A stretch of DNA of 64,000 nucleotides from Dimorphilus gyrociliatus (GCA_904063045.1 CAJFCJ010000010.1:744001-808000); one strand, 5' to 3'; counted from the first letter of the stretch, positions 35,851 to 50,444 are shown. Numbers and translations are program-made. The notes: generated by a model not told the origin, from the letters alone.

Positions 35851-38800
35851 TTAGCAATTCTTTTGATGAAAATATGATGGTCTATATAGAGTTTTTTCTA
35901 CATTTTTCATCTAAGGAATTAATTTAAATTGCACTATGAAAGAATCTAAACATTACAATTACGCCTTGCTTTCTTCAGCAGTCGTTATTTTTTTTATCTA
36001 AAACTGAGCACAATATTAACAAAATTTCTCTTTTCCTTTTGGGTTATATATTAATATTTAGCATCCTAATATATTTGAATTTTTACTGAACTTGATAAAA
36101 GAGCGAAAAAACAAGAGTATTAACAATAAAGAATACATACATATTCTATTCAATCCCGAAGCCAAATTTATGTTTCCCTTCCTAAGGAAGAAATAGCGCT
36201 ATGCCTAACTATAATACTATTTTTGCGTTATATTTTCATTTTTCGATTATTCCTCTTCAATCATTTGTCTTTTTATTTGACTATAGGATATGACCTCTTT
36301 TCCGATAATAGATAGAGCTAGATATATTTATAATAATGTCAAAGTAAATTATTTTGGTACATATCGGCATATATATATATATAGAATATGTCATCAGTAG
36401 CTCTATGTTGTTGTATCTTTTTTAAAAGAAATGAGCTAATCTTTCTATACATTAAAAGACAACATTTCAACATTTATTAATCAAGACTTTAATAGTTTTA
36501 CCATATATTTATAGTAATAGTTTCTTATAATATATCAATTAGCAGAGGTTACTCTAAAATAATTGCCCTCTTTTAGAGGAGTAAAATGCAATATTATTAG
36601 ATTATTATTAGATTTTCTGAGTTTTTATTCTAAATAACGCAATTTAAAAGAGTATACCATCTGTTCAAGAAGGTATGAGAAATTTACTTGTCCTTTCAAG
36701 TAAGTATGGCAAACCTTCATACAAAATTGTAAGTTTTTTATACGCTTTTAAGAGAACATTAAGAGATATTAAATGCTGTACCAAGCAAGGCTACTCTGTT
36801 CAGAGTACTTCTCAGCATACTGAAGCTTCCTTTAAGCAGAAAATCGAAATTCTTATTAAGTAAAGGACTATTTACAAAATTATTTTCAAATACCACTTAA
36901 AGTAGGATTTTCCTATCAACAGCAGCAGATACCATCGTATATTACATAACTTTATAAACTTTAATTTGTAATTATTAAAAATTACAAGTACAGTATGTCT
37001 CGGTAGATCATCTATCAATCTGGTGTAGTGTGTCAATTGTTTTGCCAAAAGAAATAACTCATACAAAGAAACCACAAAATTAGCGATATAGAAATTGGGA
37101 AAAAGAATTTAAATATTCTCAGTGGCTGAAAGAGTTTCGGATCCCATTTGAGAAATTTAGGAAAAACAAAACAATCACAGAAAAATATTATTATCTTGCA
37201 TTAATAATCATATCCAAAAATGATATATTATGTAAAAGTATAGTTTTAATTCCTGTAAAGATATACTTTCATGGATTAAGAGTCTTAGACTTTCATATTG
37301 ATGAGAAAATATGTTGTTGGCAAAAAAAGATAAATCTTCTGCTGTCTTCTTTTTAATTCTATAATAAGTGTAATAAAAGATGTTCTACATCTCAAATTAA
37401 GAGGAAAGGAAGAAGAAAGTAGCAGTACACGTTCTCTTTCCTTGGAATCGTGACATATTCAGGAACTGATAAGTCATAATTTTAAAGGAGGCTACCTTTT
37501 ATGCACCATTAAACACTAGTATTAAGAGTAAATCTAATGAGTATATTTATACCTTACGTATAGAACTAATAATGACAAAATTTGTATTATTTTTTTTCTT
37601 CTTTTAGAATAAGTTGAGTATCTAAATATAAATTTGTAAAAGAAAAGAAAAGAAAGATATAAAATCATCATTTACGGTTAGATTTATTTCATTACTTAAT
37701 AAGTTTTAATATACGGAAATGTGTAAAAGACATTTAGATATAAATACTAATATATATGATCCGGATATACCTATATAATCATTTTGTTATTAAGAAAAAA
37801 AACAAATTCTTTTTATTATTTAATCAATTAAAAGTTATGAGAGAAAAATATCATTGAAAAAAATATGAATTAATCAATTCAAATAGAACTGTTTTTAATC
37901 TTTCACCAACATCTTATGAATGACATATGCTATTAACAGAGTAACTAGCTTCTTTAGTTAATTTAATAAATTAAAGTAACAAAATACAATAATATATGAG
38001 TTAAATGGAAAGATTTCCAGTCACGGTGGAATCCTACTGTTTACTTTTACGACTACCTTTTTTATAACAGCACATAAAAGTGATAACTAACTATAAATAT
38101 AACGTCATACTATATAATAATAGTGATTTCTTGAAAATATTATTAATTGGACCATTACAGCAAAGACACGGACAAAATATATATTCATGTTAAAGGAATA
38201 TAGTGAAATGAATATATCTAATTTTCTAAAAAGTTGTAGGTCTACTTTATTTTAGAAGGTATCTTTTTAGTTTGTCAGTCTGGTGAATTGAGTCTTAATT
38301 TTCATACAAACTAGTTTAGAGATTTACAAAGTGTTTATTAATAATTGAACATTTAAATTATAAACTTATACATATATATTGTATAGGTATATATTCATAA
38401 TACATTTGTATTATCTTGTATGTAGTTTTCAATAAATTGCGGTGTCATTCCTATTCCTTTTTACTGATTGAAAAATATATAAATATTATTTCATTAATAG
38501 GACGATAAAAGAGTTAATCACAAGAAAGGAAAGCTATATGGTATCTATAAAATTACCTTCACATTTCCTAATTGAATTCGTATAGAAAAATTTTCTGATA
38601 CCAGATTTTTATTTTGTTGTTGTACTTTCAAGATATAATATAAGGACTAAATGAGATTTTACTGCTCCAAGAAGCCTTACTTTTTTGTTTTCCATCTTTG
38701 CCTCTCTGTCTCTTTCTCAATTTCTTCATCTCCCGCTATATTCCTTCCTCCTCCATTCCTCTTTCTCCTTTCCTCTGCCACGGTTTACATTTATTAATTT

Positions 38801-39952
38801 TCCTATTTTTTTCATAAAATACATATAATAATAAATATTATGTAAAGGTTAATAAGTAATCAGTACATTTTAGTTGACATTTAGCAACATGTGTAACTTC
38901 TAAACTTGGGATATGAAATATTAAACGAAATGTTAAAAAATATATGATGTAATTCCCATTCAAATCAGCCAGTGAATAATTTCTTCTCACTAATTATTTA
39001 AGAATTAGGATAATTTAAAAAGAAATATCCAGGGATTTAATAAAATAGAGTGAGAACTCTACTTTTAACAAGAAAATATCAATGTTATACTTTTTTCGGT
39101 TAGAATACTATTTGTTTTATAAAGAGCTGTAAAATAATTATTTTACTTCAAAGAAAACTTGCTAAAATCTATCCAACATTCTTAATTGTCCTTAGCATGT
39201 GCTTAGTATTTATTACTAGAATATATATTCTGTATATACATTTACTTTCATGTCTAAAAAACTGATAATTTCATTAGGTGATGTGTTAAGACCATTATAT
39301 CTCGGACTAAAATTGACTACTATATCAAAGAAACTTTCGCAAATTTCTTCTCCTCTTGTATCTTCAATACATCATATTAAAACAATAACTTATGTTTTTC
39401 ATGTTAAATTTCAGATGAACTTGTACACCTAACCTTTAGTTATAAATCTTGATTTCGTCAAGGCTTCACATTTACCTTCAATAATACTTTTCTCTCAAAC
39501 TGTAGTTTAAGTCGTAGTATAATTACTCATGACTTTTGCAGATAATTTATTTCCCTAAGGAAAAATTATCTGAAAAATAAATATATAAATCCTTCGTTTC
39601 CATAAAATATTTACAATGTCAGTAATCAGTATCTACAATAAATAAAATTTAAATTAGGAATATTTGATAGACTATTTTCTCTTCTTAGAATTATTTAAAA
39701 ACAACATCAGCAACTTTTAAATTATCGCACAAAATTGATATACGAATAATATAGCTGAAATAATAAATCATATATAATCTCCAGATAATTTCAAATGAAA
39801 AGTTACTGCCTTTCATTTAGTTTTTTTATTGAATATTTCATATAGATTTCTTCTAATCTCATACAATGAAGTTTTTAGTGAATTTCCAATTTAAATATTT
39901 TTCCTACTATATGTTTTGTATACATAAAATAATGTAAGGTTACAAAGTGGAA

Positions 39953-39975
39953 AGAGAGAGAGAGAGAGAGAAAGA
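39953..39975. repeat. (GA)n microsatellite
   Basis: AG repeat followed by AAAGAGC and GAAGAGC purine-rich sequence. Confidence 0.85.
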
Positions 39976-42822
39976 GCTAGAGAAGAGCTCTCTTACGATT
40001 TCCCTGAAAGACAGAAGAATATACTTGAATCTTAAGAAATAGACAAAGCAACTCTCGTTATTATTGAATGCTATTTTAAAGAAAGAAATACTTTATAAAG
40101 AAGCCATTAAAAGTTATAAATAGATACAGGCATAAGGAAAGACCACCCCTTGTTTTTTCTTGTTTGCCTAGTTATATTATATGAAAATATTCGTGGTAAT
40201 TCTATTACCTATGCCTATTTTATAAAAATTTATTAATTCTATACTTTCAATCATTACTTATTGTTAGATTTCTTTCATTAGTTTTTCTCTTTCTTTAGTC
40301 TTTTTACAAACTGCTGTTTCCACTAACCAAGTAAAAATCCTAATTACTATACTAAGATACCTATTAAAGCAATTTTTTGTCACCAACTTACATGCTACTA
40401 CTAGGTTACTTTATCCAATTAAATTTGTATTAATTTCTTGACATAATTGCTTATCCAAAATTAGATAGAACTAAACAATTATGATTCAAATTAAATAATT
40501 TATTGAATAATTTTAATCCGTTTATTATAAAAAAAATCCTATTTAAACCAAATTTATTCCATAAAGGATTAAAGTTTAATAAAATTTTCATTTAGCAATT
40601 AAATTTCAATAGAAAAGTATCATAAAAAATGATTTTATACTTGAAAAAATACAATTTTTATTAGTTGTTGGGTAAAACTATGCATCTCTTTACAACTTTT
40701 CTCCATATTAACGTAAAAAGATTCTGAAAGCAAAGATTCGAAATACTAAGGTCAATGTTGATTGAAAGCAATTGCAATTCAAAGAAATGCATTATCTTCT
40801 TATTGTCTAAATACATACTAAATGTAGAGAAAGTAAACTCTCCCTATTCCAACCGCAAATTAGAATCAATAATGTATGAAAAAAGAGCAGAGCAGTGAGA
40901 GGAAAGAAGCGAAAAAAGCACTTAATAAGCTCTTGATAAATGTTCAAAAATAGATCTTTTCATTTGTAAGACACTTAACAAATTAATACTTTTGGAAACT
41001 TTATTTTTGTATAAATAAAATTGAAAATTCGACTATTCATGTTTTGTTTCTTAAGAAAAACGATAAAACACAGCAATGACAGGTACAAGCTAGATTAATG
41101 AATAGTAATTCTCAAATAACGTGATTATTTAAATCATTAATTGAAAAAGGGAAAAGGTAGGAAAACCTAAAATAAAAAGTGTTGGTTTCTTTCTTTTCAG
41201 TTCCATTTTATATTTAAATTACAGATTTTCTAAGGAATTAGCAACAGAAGCTACATTTTAGGGAGGTGATAATCAATCATTCTTAATTAAGAAGGGTAAT
41301 AAGAAATGTAATATTCATTTTTATGTATAAAGATGCAAAGGTAGATATCTTTAGAGTTTTATACAACTTATTGATGTCATAAAAAATATTACTATTTTTG
41401 TCATCCTATCTTACAAATCTAAATTTTTCATTATTTGATGCGGTCTAAGAAAGATGAAAGGTAGATATGGGTCAATTACGAATATCCTGCTTACTACCTA
41501 AGCCTAAGTTTCAAGAATATAGCATTGGAGAAGACGTCGTGGCTGAGAGTATTACTCTTAGACTCTAGAATTATCAGAGAGCGACAGATATTGCAATATA
41601 TTTGCCACGCTATTAAGCTCTGCACCAAGGCATTACCCACCACCTCATCTGATAAATTTAGTTACGCTTATAACATGCCTATATATAGTTTTTAAAAAAT
41701 ATTTTTTGATTTGGTATTTAAGAAAATTCATTCATAGAAACTAATTGATTTAGAATAACAAACTTCATTGATTTAGTATAATTTGATAGAGGTTTAAAGC
41801 GTCATGCGAACAACAAGTATGTGAGCGTTATGTATGCATTCATGTATATATGTATATGCGCATAAGTGATGGATAGAAGGAAGATGAAAAATGCATCAAG
41901 AATAAATAGTAAAATTATTATAATTTATTGAGTTTTTAGCATTAAACAATATGTTTAGTTAGCTATTCTCACGTGGAATTTGAAAATTATACCAGAAATA
42001 TACGAAAAAAGTGGGCTTAGTTAAAAAGTTTGCCATTTCTTTTCTACCACTCAGCTCTCGTGACCTTCTATCCACCCAGGCTGACTTCCTCTATTATTCA
42101 CCCTTGTCCTAATTAATTTGAGAATAAAAAACCCAGTAACTTTTCCTGGAGGGTATTCAATACATTATCTTGATATTGAATATATGTAACACAAGAAACG
42201 TCTTCATCTGAAAAAAAGTAAAAATAATTATATTAAATTGTACGCAAGATGGCGGGCAAGATTGGATTTTTCATTAAAACACTGATTTTTCTTTTTTGTA
42301 AAGTAAGAAGTAGTAACCTCTTTTCGTTCGTGAAGAAAAAGAGAAAGATTCAGAGTAAATTATAGTCTTTTTATCTTCTTAAAACGTGATATGTTAACGA
42401 AGATATCGCTAATTTAGAATAATTTAAATCTTAGTATAACCTCCCACCATATAGACGAATTCTCTACAAACTAATGGTTAGTGATGATACGAAGATGCAC
42501 AATAGTTTGGTACTGGGATTTATTTATTACAATGTCAAACGTGTGCTGAAGTCTCTCACCGACGGATAAAAACCTCTTTATTATTGACCGGAACACCTTT
42601 TATGTCACGCAGTAGTATTACATAACGATTTCACGGATACAGCTGACAAACTAGGCCCAGAAATTGAGACATGTGCTGCCACCTACCATCCGTATTTTAT
42701 CCTTACAAGTTTATATTAATGCCTTAAATACTATTGGTTTCCAAGAGAAGACAGGTTGCAACAACAAAAACAAAACATACTGTGAAAATACTGATTCTTG
42801 GACGAATACTACTTTTCAAATA

Positions 42823-43773
42823 ATGAATAATTCTTCAACTACGTTAGAAGAAGAAAATATTCAAAAATTATTAACTTGGAGTTTACCTTTTATCGTTTGC
42901 TTGGGTCTCGTTGGAAATACTGTTTCTTTTGTAGTTCTGACAAGTAGCAAATTTCGCTCTGCTCCCATATATTTCTTTCTATCTCTTCTAGCTATTGCAG
43001 ATACATTTGTTTTGCTGTTAAGTGCTTTTAAGACTTATCTGAGACTATTGACAGGATTTGAATTATTACATTGGTCAGAATTTGGCTGTAAGCTACTTTT
43101 CTATTTAACTCAGCATTTTCAATATTTATCATCATGGCTTTTGGTACTAGTAACATTTGATCGATGTGTTGCTGTTTGTGCTTCTCTGAAATCAAACATA
43201 CTATTGACAATCGGAAGGGCTCGGTTCGTTGCCCTGGTCTTAAATGTCTTAGTTTTTGCACTTAATGCTCATTTATTTGTCAACTATAAATTAACAGATA
43301 CTGATGGACGACTATCCTGTCATGCGAAATTAAATCCTTTCTCGATAAAAGTTTTCCCACTTTTAAAACTTTGGACTTATAGTCTAATACCAATAATACT
43401 TGTTCTTTGTATGAACTCGGCTATTATATTTAAATTACTCAAAGGAACAGCCTTTCGAGAGTTAAGATCGAATTCCGCTCAGCAATCTAGACGAAGGAAC
43501 ATCAGAGTTGTCGTTATGCTATTATTTGTAACTGCTTCTTGGATCGTTTTTACCTGCCCTTTGTCAATATGGTTGCTAGTTGCCGATAGATCTGCCGATT
43601 CAGGATTGTGGTTTAAGACATGGTGTTTTCTCCTCATGTATTTAAATCACGCTACCAACTTTATATTCTACTGTCTTAATGGAAACAAATTTAGACACGA
43701 GCTCAAGAGAAAATTCTCTTGTAAGAAACAATTAAAAAGACAAGATACATTCCTTCTAGGTTTAAGACTTTAA
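42823..43773 (+). CDS. Orphan class A GPCR, copy 2 of a paralogous pair
   Basis: 316 residues from the ATG at 42823. That start is chosen because it aligns with the paralog's MNNS start and is the first ATG in the frame, which is open further left (to about 42664) without any ATG, so an upstream coding exon is conceivable. Landmarks: LVGNT in TM1, LSLLAIAD in TM2, Cys in FGCKLL and ECL2 LSCH, TFDRC after HFQYLSSW, YSLIP in TM5, TCPLS in TM6, HATNFIFYCLNGNKFR in TM7. The same non-standard DRC and NFIFY motifs occur in both copies, so they are ancestral to the pair and probably functional. The divergent parts are the N terminus, ECL2, ECL3 and C tail. Both copies lie on the same strand 8 kb apart, with transposon relics between. 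Confidence 0.88.
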   Translation: MNNSSTTLEEENIQKLLTWSLPFIVCLGLVGNTVSFVVLTSSKFRSAPIYFFLSLLAIADTFVLLLSAFKTYLRLLTGFELLHWSEFGCKLLFYLTQHFQYLSSWLLVLVTFDRCVAVCASLKSNILLTIGRARFVALVLNVLVFALNAHLFVNYKLTDTDGRLSCHAKLNPFSIKVFPLLKLWTYSLIPIILVLCMNSAIIFKLLKGTAFRELRSNSAQQSRRRNIRVVVMLLFVTASWIVFTCPLSIWLLVADRSADSGLWFKTWCFLLMYLNHATNFIFYCLNGNKFRHELKRKFSCKKQLKRQDTFLLGLRL

Positions 43774-46700
43774 AATTATGGATATTTTTTATGATAAGAA
43801 TACTTTTAATTACAACTCATTTGACAACTTCTATTGCAGCTATAAAAATGTCTAGATAAAGGTTTTTTCCTGATTATTCTATTAGAAAACGAATGAATCC
43901 GTAAAAAATTCATCGCGTGATTAAAAGATTGTGCATCTCTATCTATCTAATACTATCCTTCTTGGTAAAACTTTGGAACATAAAGATTGATTGATGGAAC
44001 CATCGGAAGTTGCCTTATACCCTCTATATTAAATGCTATAGGTTTTTATCATAATTTCAATTATTATTTAATGCTTAGGATTAGTACGAGATCACTCATT
44101 TGTAAATTTTAAGTTAAATGTCCGCCCCTTCTAGCTCAGAGATACACAGATGCTCTCACTCTTTATATATATCTAACTTTTACTTCTCTATCATATCTAT
44201 ATACTTCTTGGCAAAAGAAATAGTTTCCTTCTACTGCCAACTGCCACAATTTGAACAATTAGATAAAATGTGCAGCAGAAAAATCAATTGACAAACATAC
44301 CTAGCAGATTGTTGCTTTTAATCAGTGAAAATTTTACTTTCTGTTTTTTAATAGCATGTTGGATTTATCACATCTGGAAATGCTATAAAAATATTTCCAC
44401 TGTTTTTTGGTAAGAGAACAAAAAAATTTAAAAAAACGGGTATATCATTATTATACTTATACTCTCACATCAATACGACACGTACTATGGTTTTTGTATG
44501 GAAATTAAGTACTTTATTACAAAGTATAGGTAAAAGTATTGTATAAAGAATTTTTTTTACTATAATCTTCTGTGCTTAGAAGAAAGAATATAACTTTGGA
44601 ACTTTCTTCATATTTTTTCAACTGATATCTCACCTTTTTTCTCCTATAGTATAATCTTTTCTTCTCTACTATTCTTGTTTTTACTTATAGATGTATAGTA
44701 TTATTACTGTGATAAAATAAGGTTGTAAGCATCTTTACTTTGATGAGATGAGAAAAAAAATATAACTTACATAGTCGAATTTAGTTAAAGTTATCGTTAT
44801 TTTCCGTAATCTAATACTATTTAGATTTTAAAAAATCAGGTATATCACCAGTTTTGTCATAAAATTTGGTAAGGGAAATAAATGAAATGCTAAAGGGATA
44901 AAAATAAAGTCTCTATATATTAGAGCATTTTTTTTATTATTGTAAAGTCTTTGATAAATGCGACTTCTACCCATTTAACAGTTTCCCTTAAACCGATTCA
45001 GAAGAAAGGGAGATAAGAAACTTTAAATATCTCACTTCACTTGTCTCTCTCCCTCTCTTTAAATTTCTCTTTCTCTCTCTCTAACTCTTTCTCTTTCGCT
45101 TTCCGTTTCTTTCAGTCTCTAGGTATGTATACTTCTTTACCAAAAGTATTTGTTAAATTGATAATAATTTCAAGCTTTCGTATAATTTATTACTTATATG
45201 TAATCGTTAAAGATTATTATGAATAATAAGCTTACGTGATATATCTTCATCTGACGCTTTTACACCTTCAACACGTCTCTCATGTTTTTTTTTTCAGTTA
45301 TCATTCTACTCGTCTCCAGTTCGCAAAAAAAGATATCTGTATATATCTTATTCGTTGAATAAACGATACAATGATATTTATAACTTCTATTCTACTATTC
45401 ATATCTAGAATGTGCGCCTATGCATTCTTAAGTAACATACCATTACAAGATGCAGTCACCTATGCAGTTGAAACATTTCAAAAGCAAGAGTAGATAATTA
45501 CATATAAAAGCTAATAAAAATTCAATATATCCTTAGCTTTCACTATAAATTTACTTATAAACGAGCTGAAATTCTTTTATAGTGATATTATATTCTTTAA
45601 TTTAATCTTATTTATTAGATAATCTGAAAATAGCAAAACAAGTATAAAATTAAACAGATTATTTCAACTATTATTATAGTCACGGAATGAAACACGTTAT
45701 CGTTATATTCAGAAGAATTGATGCTGCTTCTAAGTCTTAAGTAAGATTAAATTTCACACCAAGAGAAATAGACTAAATAAAATTTGTTTTTAGTAAATAA
45801 ATAAATTACAATAATACTTGTTTTTTGAATAAATGTTACTAGATATATGATTTTATATATTAATCTTAACTTTAAGTTAAGAAGACGTTATTATATTCGA
45901 ATATGACATAAAAATACTTCAAAGAAGTTTAAGTTGATAATATAAATATAATCATATTATAATTCATAGATTGAGATGTTTTATCGGTTATTAAATATAT
46001 AAAGCTAATGAAATAAGTTTCTGTAGCTGTGTTTAATTCTCTCTCCTCAACTGACCTTGGAATGCAAATATTGGTAAAAATTATTTTAAAGAATTAATTC
46101 AATAGGATTTTATTATTTATAAGAGAAAGTCTATTAATATTTCCTCCATATAAAACCATATATACAGTACTAATATATAAGTATATATATCATATATGTA
46201 ATACACATTCCTTACTCAGAATTGCATACTTATTAAAAAGGTAAATTAATCCTCTGTTAATAGTTATTATACCTATCACGTTATCGGAATCTAAGGATAA
46301 AGCAGAACTTTGGTATAGTTTAACGAAAAGTAAAGTTATTGATTTATAGAGAATGAAATAGAGAAGCAAAAAAATAGGATGTAGAGATTTAATAAAATGG
46401 TTACTTAAGATTTTCTTACGAAATAATCCCCTTGTGAATGCTTCTCATAAGCTAACCTATTTATGGCACTTCCAGATACTGTATACGTTATCCTTATAAT
46501 ATAAAGACTCTTTTTAAACGTCTATTCTAACTTCAGGAACCTTCATATCTAGGAAAATGTTCATTATTTTTAATAAAACTATACATGCAAAAGCAGATTT
46601 TAGAAAACAGCGTTACGTTGATTGCTAAAAAGTATTCGACATTAGAATTATGTATTCCAGAAACGCTAGACGGTTATTTAAATTTTTTGAATTTAGGTTA

Positions 46701-47600
46701 ATTACTAGTCAATATTTGTGAGAAATGCGTTTTTTTTCCAAATAATAGGTTTGCTCTCTTGTGCTAAATATATATTAAATTATCTTCCCTCTACTATTAA
46801 CCTGAAAAATCCCTCTGTTATTCATTTTAAGGGAATAGCCAGAAAATATCGAATTGTAAACAAAAACATAAAGTATATTATTACTTTTCGTAGCTTGTTT
46901 AAAAATCATCAGTATGTCTATTTAATAGCCTTCAAGACATCCGACATGTTTTATTAAAATTAGCCAATTAAAAGTGATAAATTCCTTTTTTTCGTTCTAT
47001 AAAAGCTCCTTTGGGAGTTTCGGACAAACAAAATAACAGAGACACTTATTGATCCTTTCTCGACAACTATTTATTTCATAATACCAATATATATCTATCT
47101 ATATATATTAGTATATATATTATTAAATCAAATATACATTTATATATATATATGTGCTGTATATTAGAAAGTCATATATATCAAAATATATACTTTCAAG
47201 CGAAAACCAAGTTTACAGCAAATTCCTTTTACGGAGTACTTCTGAGAAAAACACTTACCCTTTTATAAAAGAGGTGGTCTGCTATTATCGATAAAATTGT
47301 TTATTTAGACAATTTTACCATTGAGCATGTATTATATAACAGAATAAACTAATAGATGGCAATTTATTTATTTCAAGTTTTCTAAATATAATATGTAAAA
47401 AACTCGACTATATACTCAACCTACATACTAAATATACTAACTAGATAGCTATATAGATCTATTTATACTAATATATATTAGTATACACACATAGATATAT
47501 ATATATACAGTAACAATAATAAGTAATATTAAGTCATAAGGTGATTATTTGGTGTTATATAATTTTGATTTGCCTTATCATCATATTAGATCTGTACGTG
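43774..47600. other. Intergenic, no gene seen
   Basis: AT-rich sequence downstream of the second GPCR. It holds a CT-rich stretch at 45041-45112 and AT-palindromic patches near 46150-46200, 47080-47165 and 47460-47510 that share TACTAATATAT and ACAGTA motifs. Confidence 0.5.
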
Positions 47601-47880
47601 AAGTCTTGATTGAAACACTGTAAAAGTTAGTTAATTTGCTTCCTTTTTAGAGTTGGATTTAGAAGGGCCTATTTTTCAACTCTTCCATTTCAACTTGTAT
47701 TTGCATAAAACCTTTTTGACATCAGACAATGATATCTGAACAGTACAGTTTGGTAAAATTTCTTGTGCTGTCCAGTTTGGTTTACATCTTCATTTTTTTG
47801 TAATCTACAATTTCATTTTCCTTGTTATTGTTTGTGATCTGGGAGATAATAACTCTTAATTGTAACGTCATAGCAACTGT
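47600..47880 (-). mobile_element. Tc1-like transposase N-terminal (HTH) relic
   Basis: On the minus strand from about 47870 downward: SPRSQTITRKMKL, then PNWTAQEI, then VQISLSDVKKVLCKYKLKW (family: S-G-R-P-R-K-T...ITAQEI...VSxSTVRRRLxExGL), stops between blocks, then RPLLNPTLKRKQIN in a shifted frame (family KPLLTKKHRK). It is the paired-type DNA-binding domain; catalytic sequence does not follow, so it is truncated. Confidence 0.6.
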
Positions 47881-48399
47881 GTTAAAATTACTTAATAGCT
47901 TGTGAAATAATCTATACCATAAACATATTTTGGTCGTCAAAAAATTCACATGTTTAAAACTTTTTATCCCTTGTTATAATTAGTTATTATTGTGACTGTA
48001 TATATACATCTATAAATAAGAGTTATAAGTAATAACTCGATAATATCTTCAAAAAAACTCATCAGTACATAGTATGTTTTGTAGCAACAGTGGAAATTTA
48101 TGCATCATTTCTCTTTGCTATTAGCATAAAAAAAACTCTCTTATAAACGATAAATCTACCTTAGAAAATAGAAATTTTTAGGCCCTTCTTGTTCAATTCA
48201 AACAGTGAGCAAATTTGATTAACTAAAAAGTTATGCTTTCAGACAACTACTTACATTAAAAGGACTCTTATTAGTTTTCTTTTGGATTCTCAATGGTTGA
48301 CAATACAATCAACAAGTTTAATAGGAGTATAGTGGATAGAATGTTCTTTTTTTTGCATTTTAAATCAATTCTAAGCTATCATTTAAATATACGAGTTTT

Positions 48400-48750
48400 A
48401 ATTCTTGGATGCTATAAAATTGTCTCCATTCTCTACAAACTAGCCTTGTTGTAACTTTCCGGATATTTCAATAATACGGAAGCGTGGAGAATTTGCTGGC
48501 CACAGTCAAAACGTCAAATTTTTCTTCTTATAGATGCTACTACTTCGTTGTAAAAATCTTTAGTACTTAACTAGAATAAAGTGTTCGCTTTATAGGCCGT
48601 GGGCCTGAGGCAAAAACTAATCTCTTGGAGTATTAGTGTGGTTTTGTACATTCGTCCTTGTCTTTCATAATGCCACAGTAATCTTTCATTTAGAGAAAAC
48701 TCGTCCCTAAATCATAATACTACTTCCCTTCAAATTATTTCTTAGAAACA
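48400..48750 (-). mobile_element. Probable Tc1-like transposase catalytic fragment
   Basis: Minus-strand text at about 48712-48650 reads FRDEFSLN...LLWHYERQGRM (family FSDESRFSL...VWREPGTRY). At 48502-48485 WPANSP appears (family WPANSPDLNPIE), with a frame break before it and about half the expected distance between the two. Stops interrupt the frame. It may be the displaced catalytic part of the relic at 47600-47880 or a separate insertion. Confidence 0.4.
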
Positions 48751-50444
48751 TTTTGCCTCATATGAAGTTAGCATCATTAAGATCATATCTATCATTCAAT
48801 TTTTTCTATAAAGACAATTTTATTCTACGAATGAAATTAATGGGTTTCACGCCCTCGGTTAACTCTGATTGCTCTATATTTTTAGCTTTTTGCCTTTAAA
48901 ACAATTTCAATTGTTTCGAATACTCCAATGACCGTTTAATTGATTTTTACCAGCAATTTTTTTTATTCAAAGGAGAGTTGCAACTTTTTTTCCAAAGCCA
49001 TTACTCTGCAATCTCTTCTTCCCACCTATCTTTTATCCTAATACCATAATAATTGGGGATGCCAAGGGAAACTTGCGATAGAAGAATTATATCTATTGAT
49101 TTTAAAGTGAATCTTTCCAGCTGAATAGTTTTCCTCTGTTAAAATTAGAATTTTTTACTCTTTTCACATTACTTAACTATATTCCGCCTACTATTTAACA
49201 AATGTTAATTACAGTTAACGAGATCTATTATTATCTATTGGCGCCTATAGAAAAATTCTAATCTCTGATCTATTTGAACAATTTTTATAATTAGGAGAAA
49301 ATTTTGGCATAAAAAAATTCTATCTCCTTTGCAGATCTTATTTCTTTCTCCCACAGAAGAATAAGAAAAAAGTTAAATAAACTATTTAATCAAATAATGA
49401 AATATAACAAATTATTTAAAAAAAATAGGAAGAAACTTGTAATTCAGTCGCAGTTTCTCTTAATTTAATAAATATAATAAAATAAGATTGCGAGGATAGT
49501 AAATATTAAAAATTGGTAAAGGAAAAAAAAAACAACAGAAAAGCTACATTGTAATTTTATTTCTTTTTATTAATTTGTAAAATATGATATTGAATTGATA
49601 CTGAAAAAAACCAAACCAGATGTAAAAAGAATAAAATACGTATGGGTGTTGTTAGATTAGAATGCATTTGACGTATTTAAATGCTATATAAATTTATATG
49701 ATTTGTTAGAGAAAAGAAAATTGTTTCATATTTTTTTTTCATCGTCCAAACTTTTACAGAAAGAACGTTTGTTTGTTTTTTTTTGGAAAATGAGTTATAT
49801 TTATATCTTTTATTACTTTTAACTCTTAAAATACAATATTTTACATTTATTGTTCTATTTAAATACATGAAAATCGACTATTTTTAAAAATAGTATTTTT
49901 TGTTGATATACTGTATACAGGGCATATAGACTCAATGTTCACCTATATCTTTACTATTTTCTCAAGCTATTTAATAAAGTTAATTTGAAAAAAATAAGAA
50001 GAAAAAACATCTTAAATATTCATTTGCATTCTCTGGTTTCGTCTATTTTCTTTCTCTTCTGTTAAATATTTAAAAATGTTAAAAAAAGGCTTGAGATTAC
50101 ACCTTCTCCTTCTTATTCTTCTTCTTCTTTCTCTTCTTTATCATCTACCTCATTATATCACTCAGTATGCAAAATAAATTGAGCTCAATGAAACTTTTAG
50201 CATTTTTTACTAATCTTGATACCAAATTTCCAGATTCTCCTATAAATAGGGAAAATTGACAATTTTCTGCTTTCTCTTTTTTCATTATTAAATGGAAAAC
50301 ATCAGGGTATGAGAAAAGTTAGGGTCAAATCTATTTTCACGCGGTAGAGCGAATAACAATACCAAACTGATAAAGTATTGCTCTTTTCCATTCGACTATT
50401 CATTTGGGGCAGCGTATCCTAAGCCCATCCAATTTTTAATTAAT

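Larger units (their letters stand above)
34793..42600. other. 8-kb spacer between paralogous GPCRs
   Basis: Apart from the Tc1-like relic at 35400-35850 and a (GA)n tract at 39953-39975 no gene is supported. Short frames at 36675-36863 and 39250-39432 have no family resemblance. A slightly GC-richer patch at about 41500-41650 and another at 42480-42660 may be promoter or 5' UTR of the second GPCR. Confidence 0.45.

Noticed and set aside
36675-36863. 62-residue plus-strand frame possibly from a transposase
   Set aside because: I could not match it to any transposase block, and no neighbouring relic continues it.
42664-42822. N-terminal extension of the second paralogous GPCR from 42664
   Set aside because: There is no ATG in that stretch, and the ATG at 42823 aligns with the paralog's start.
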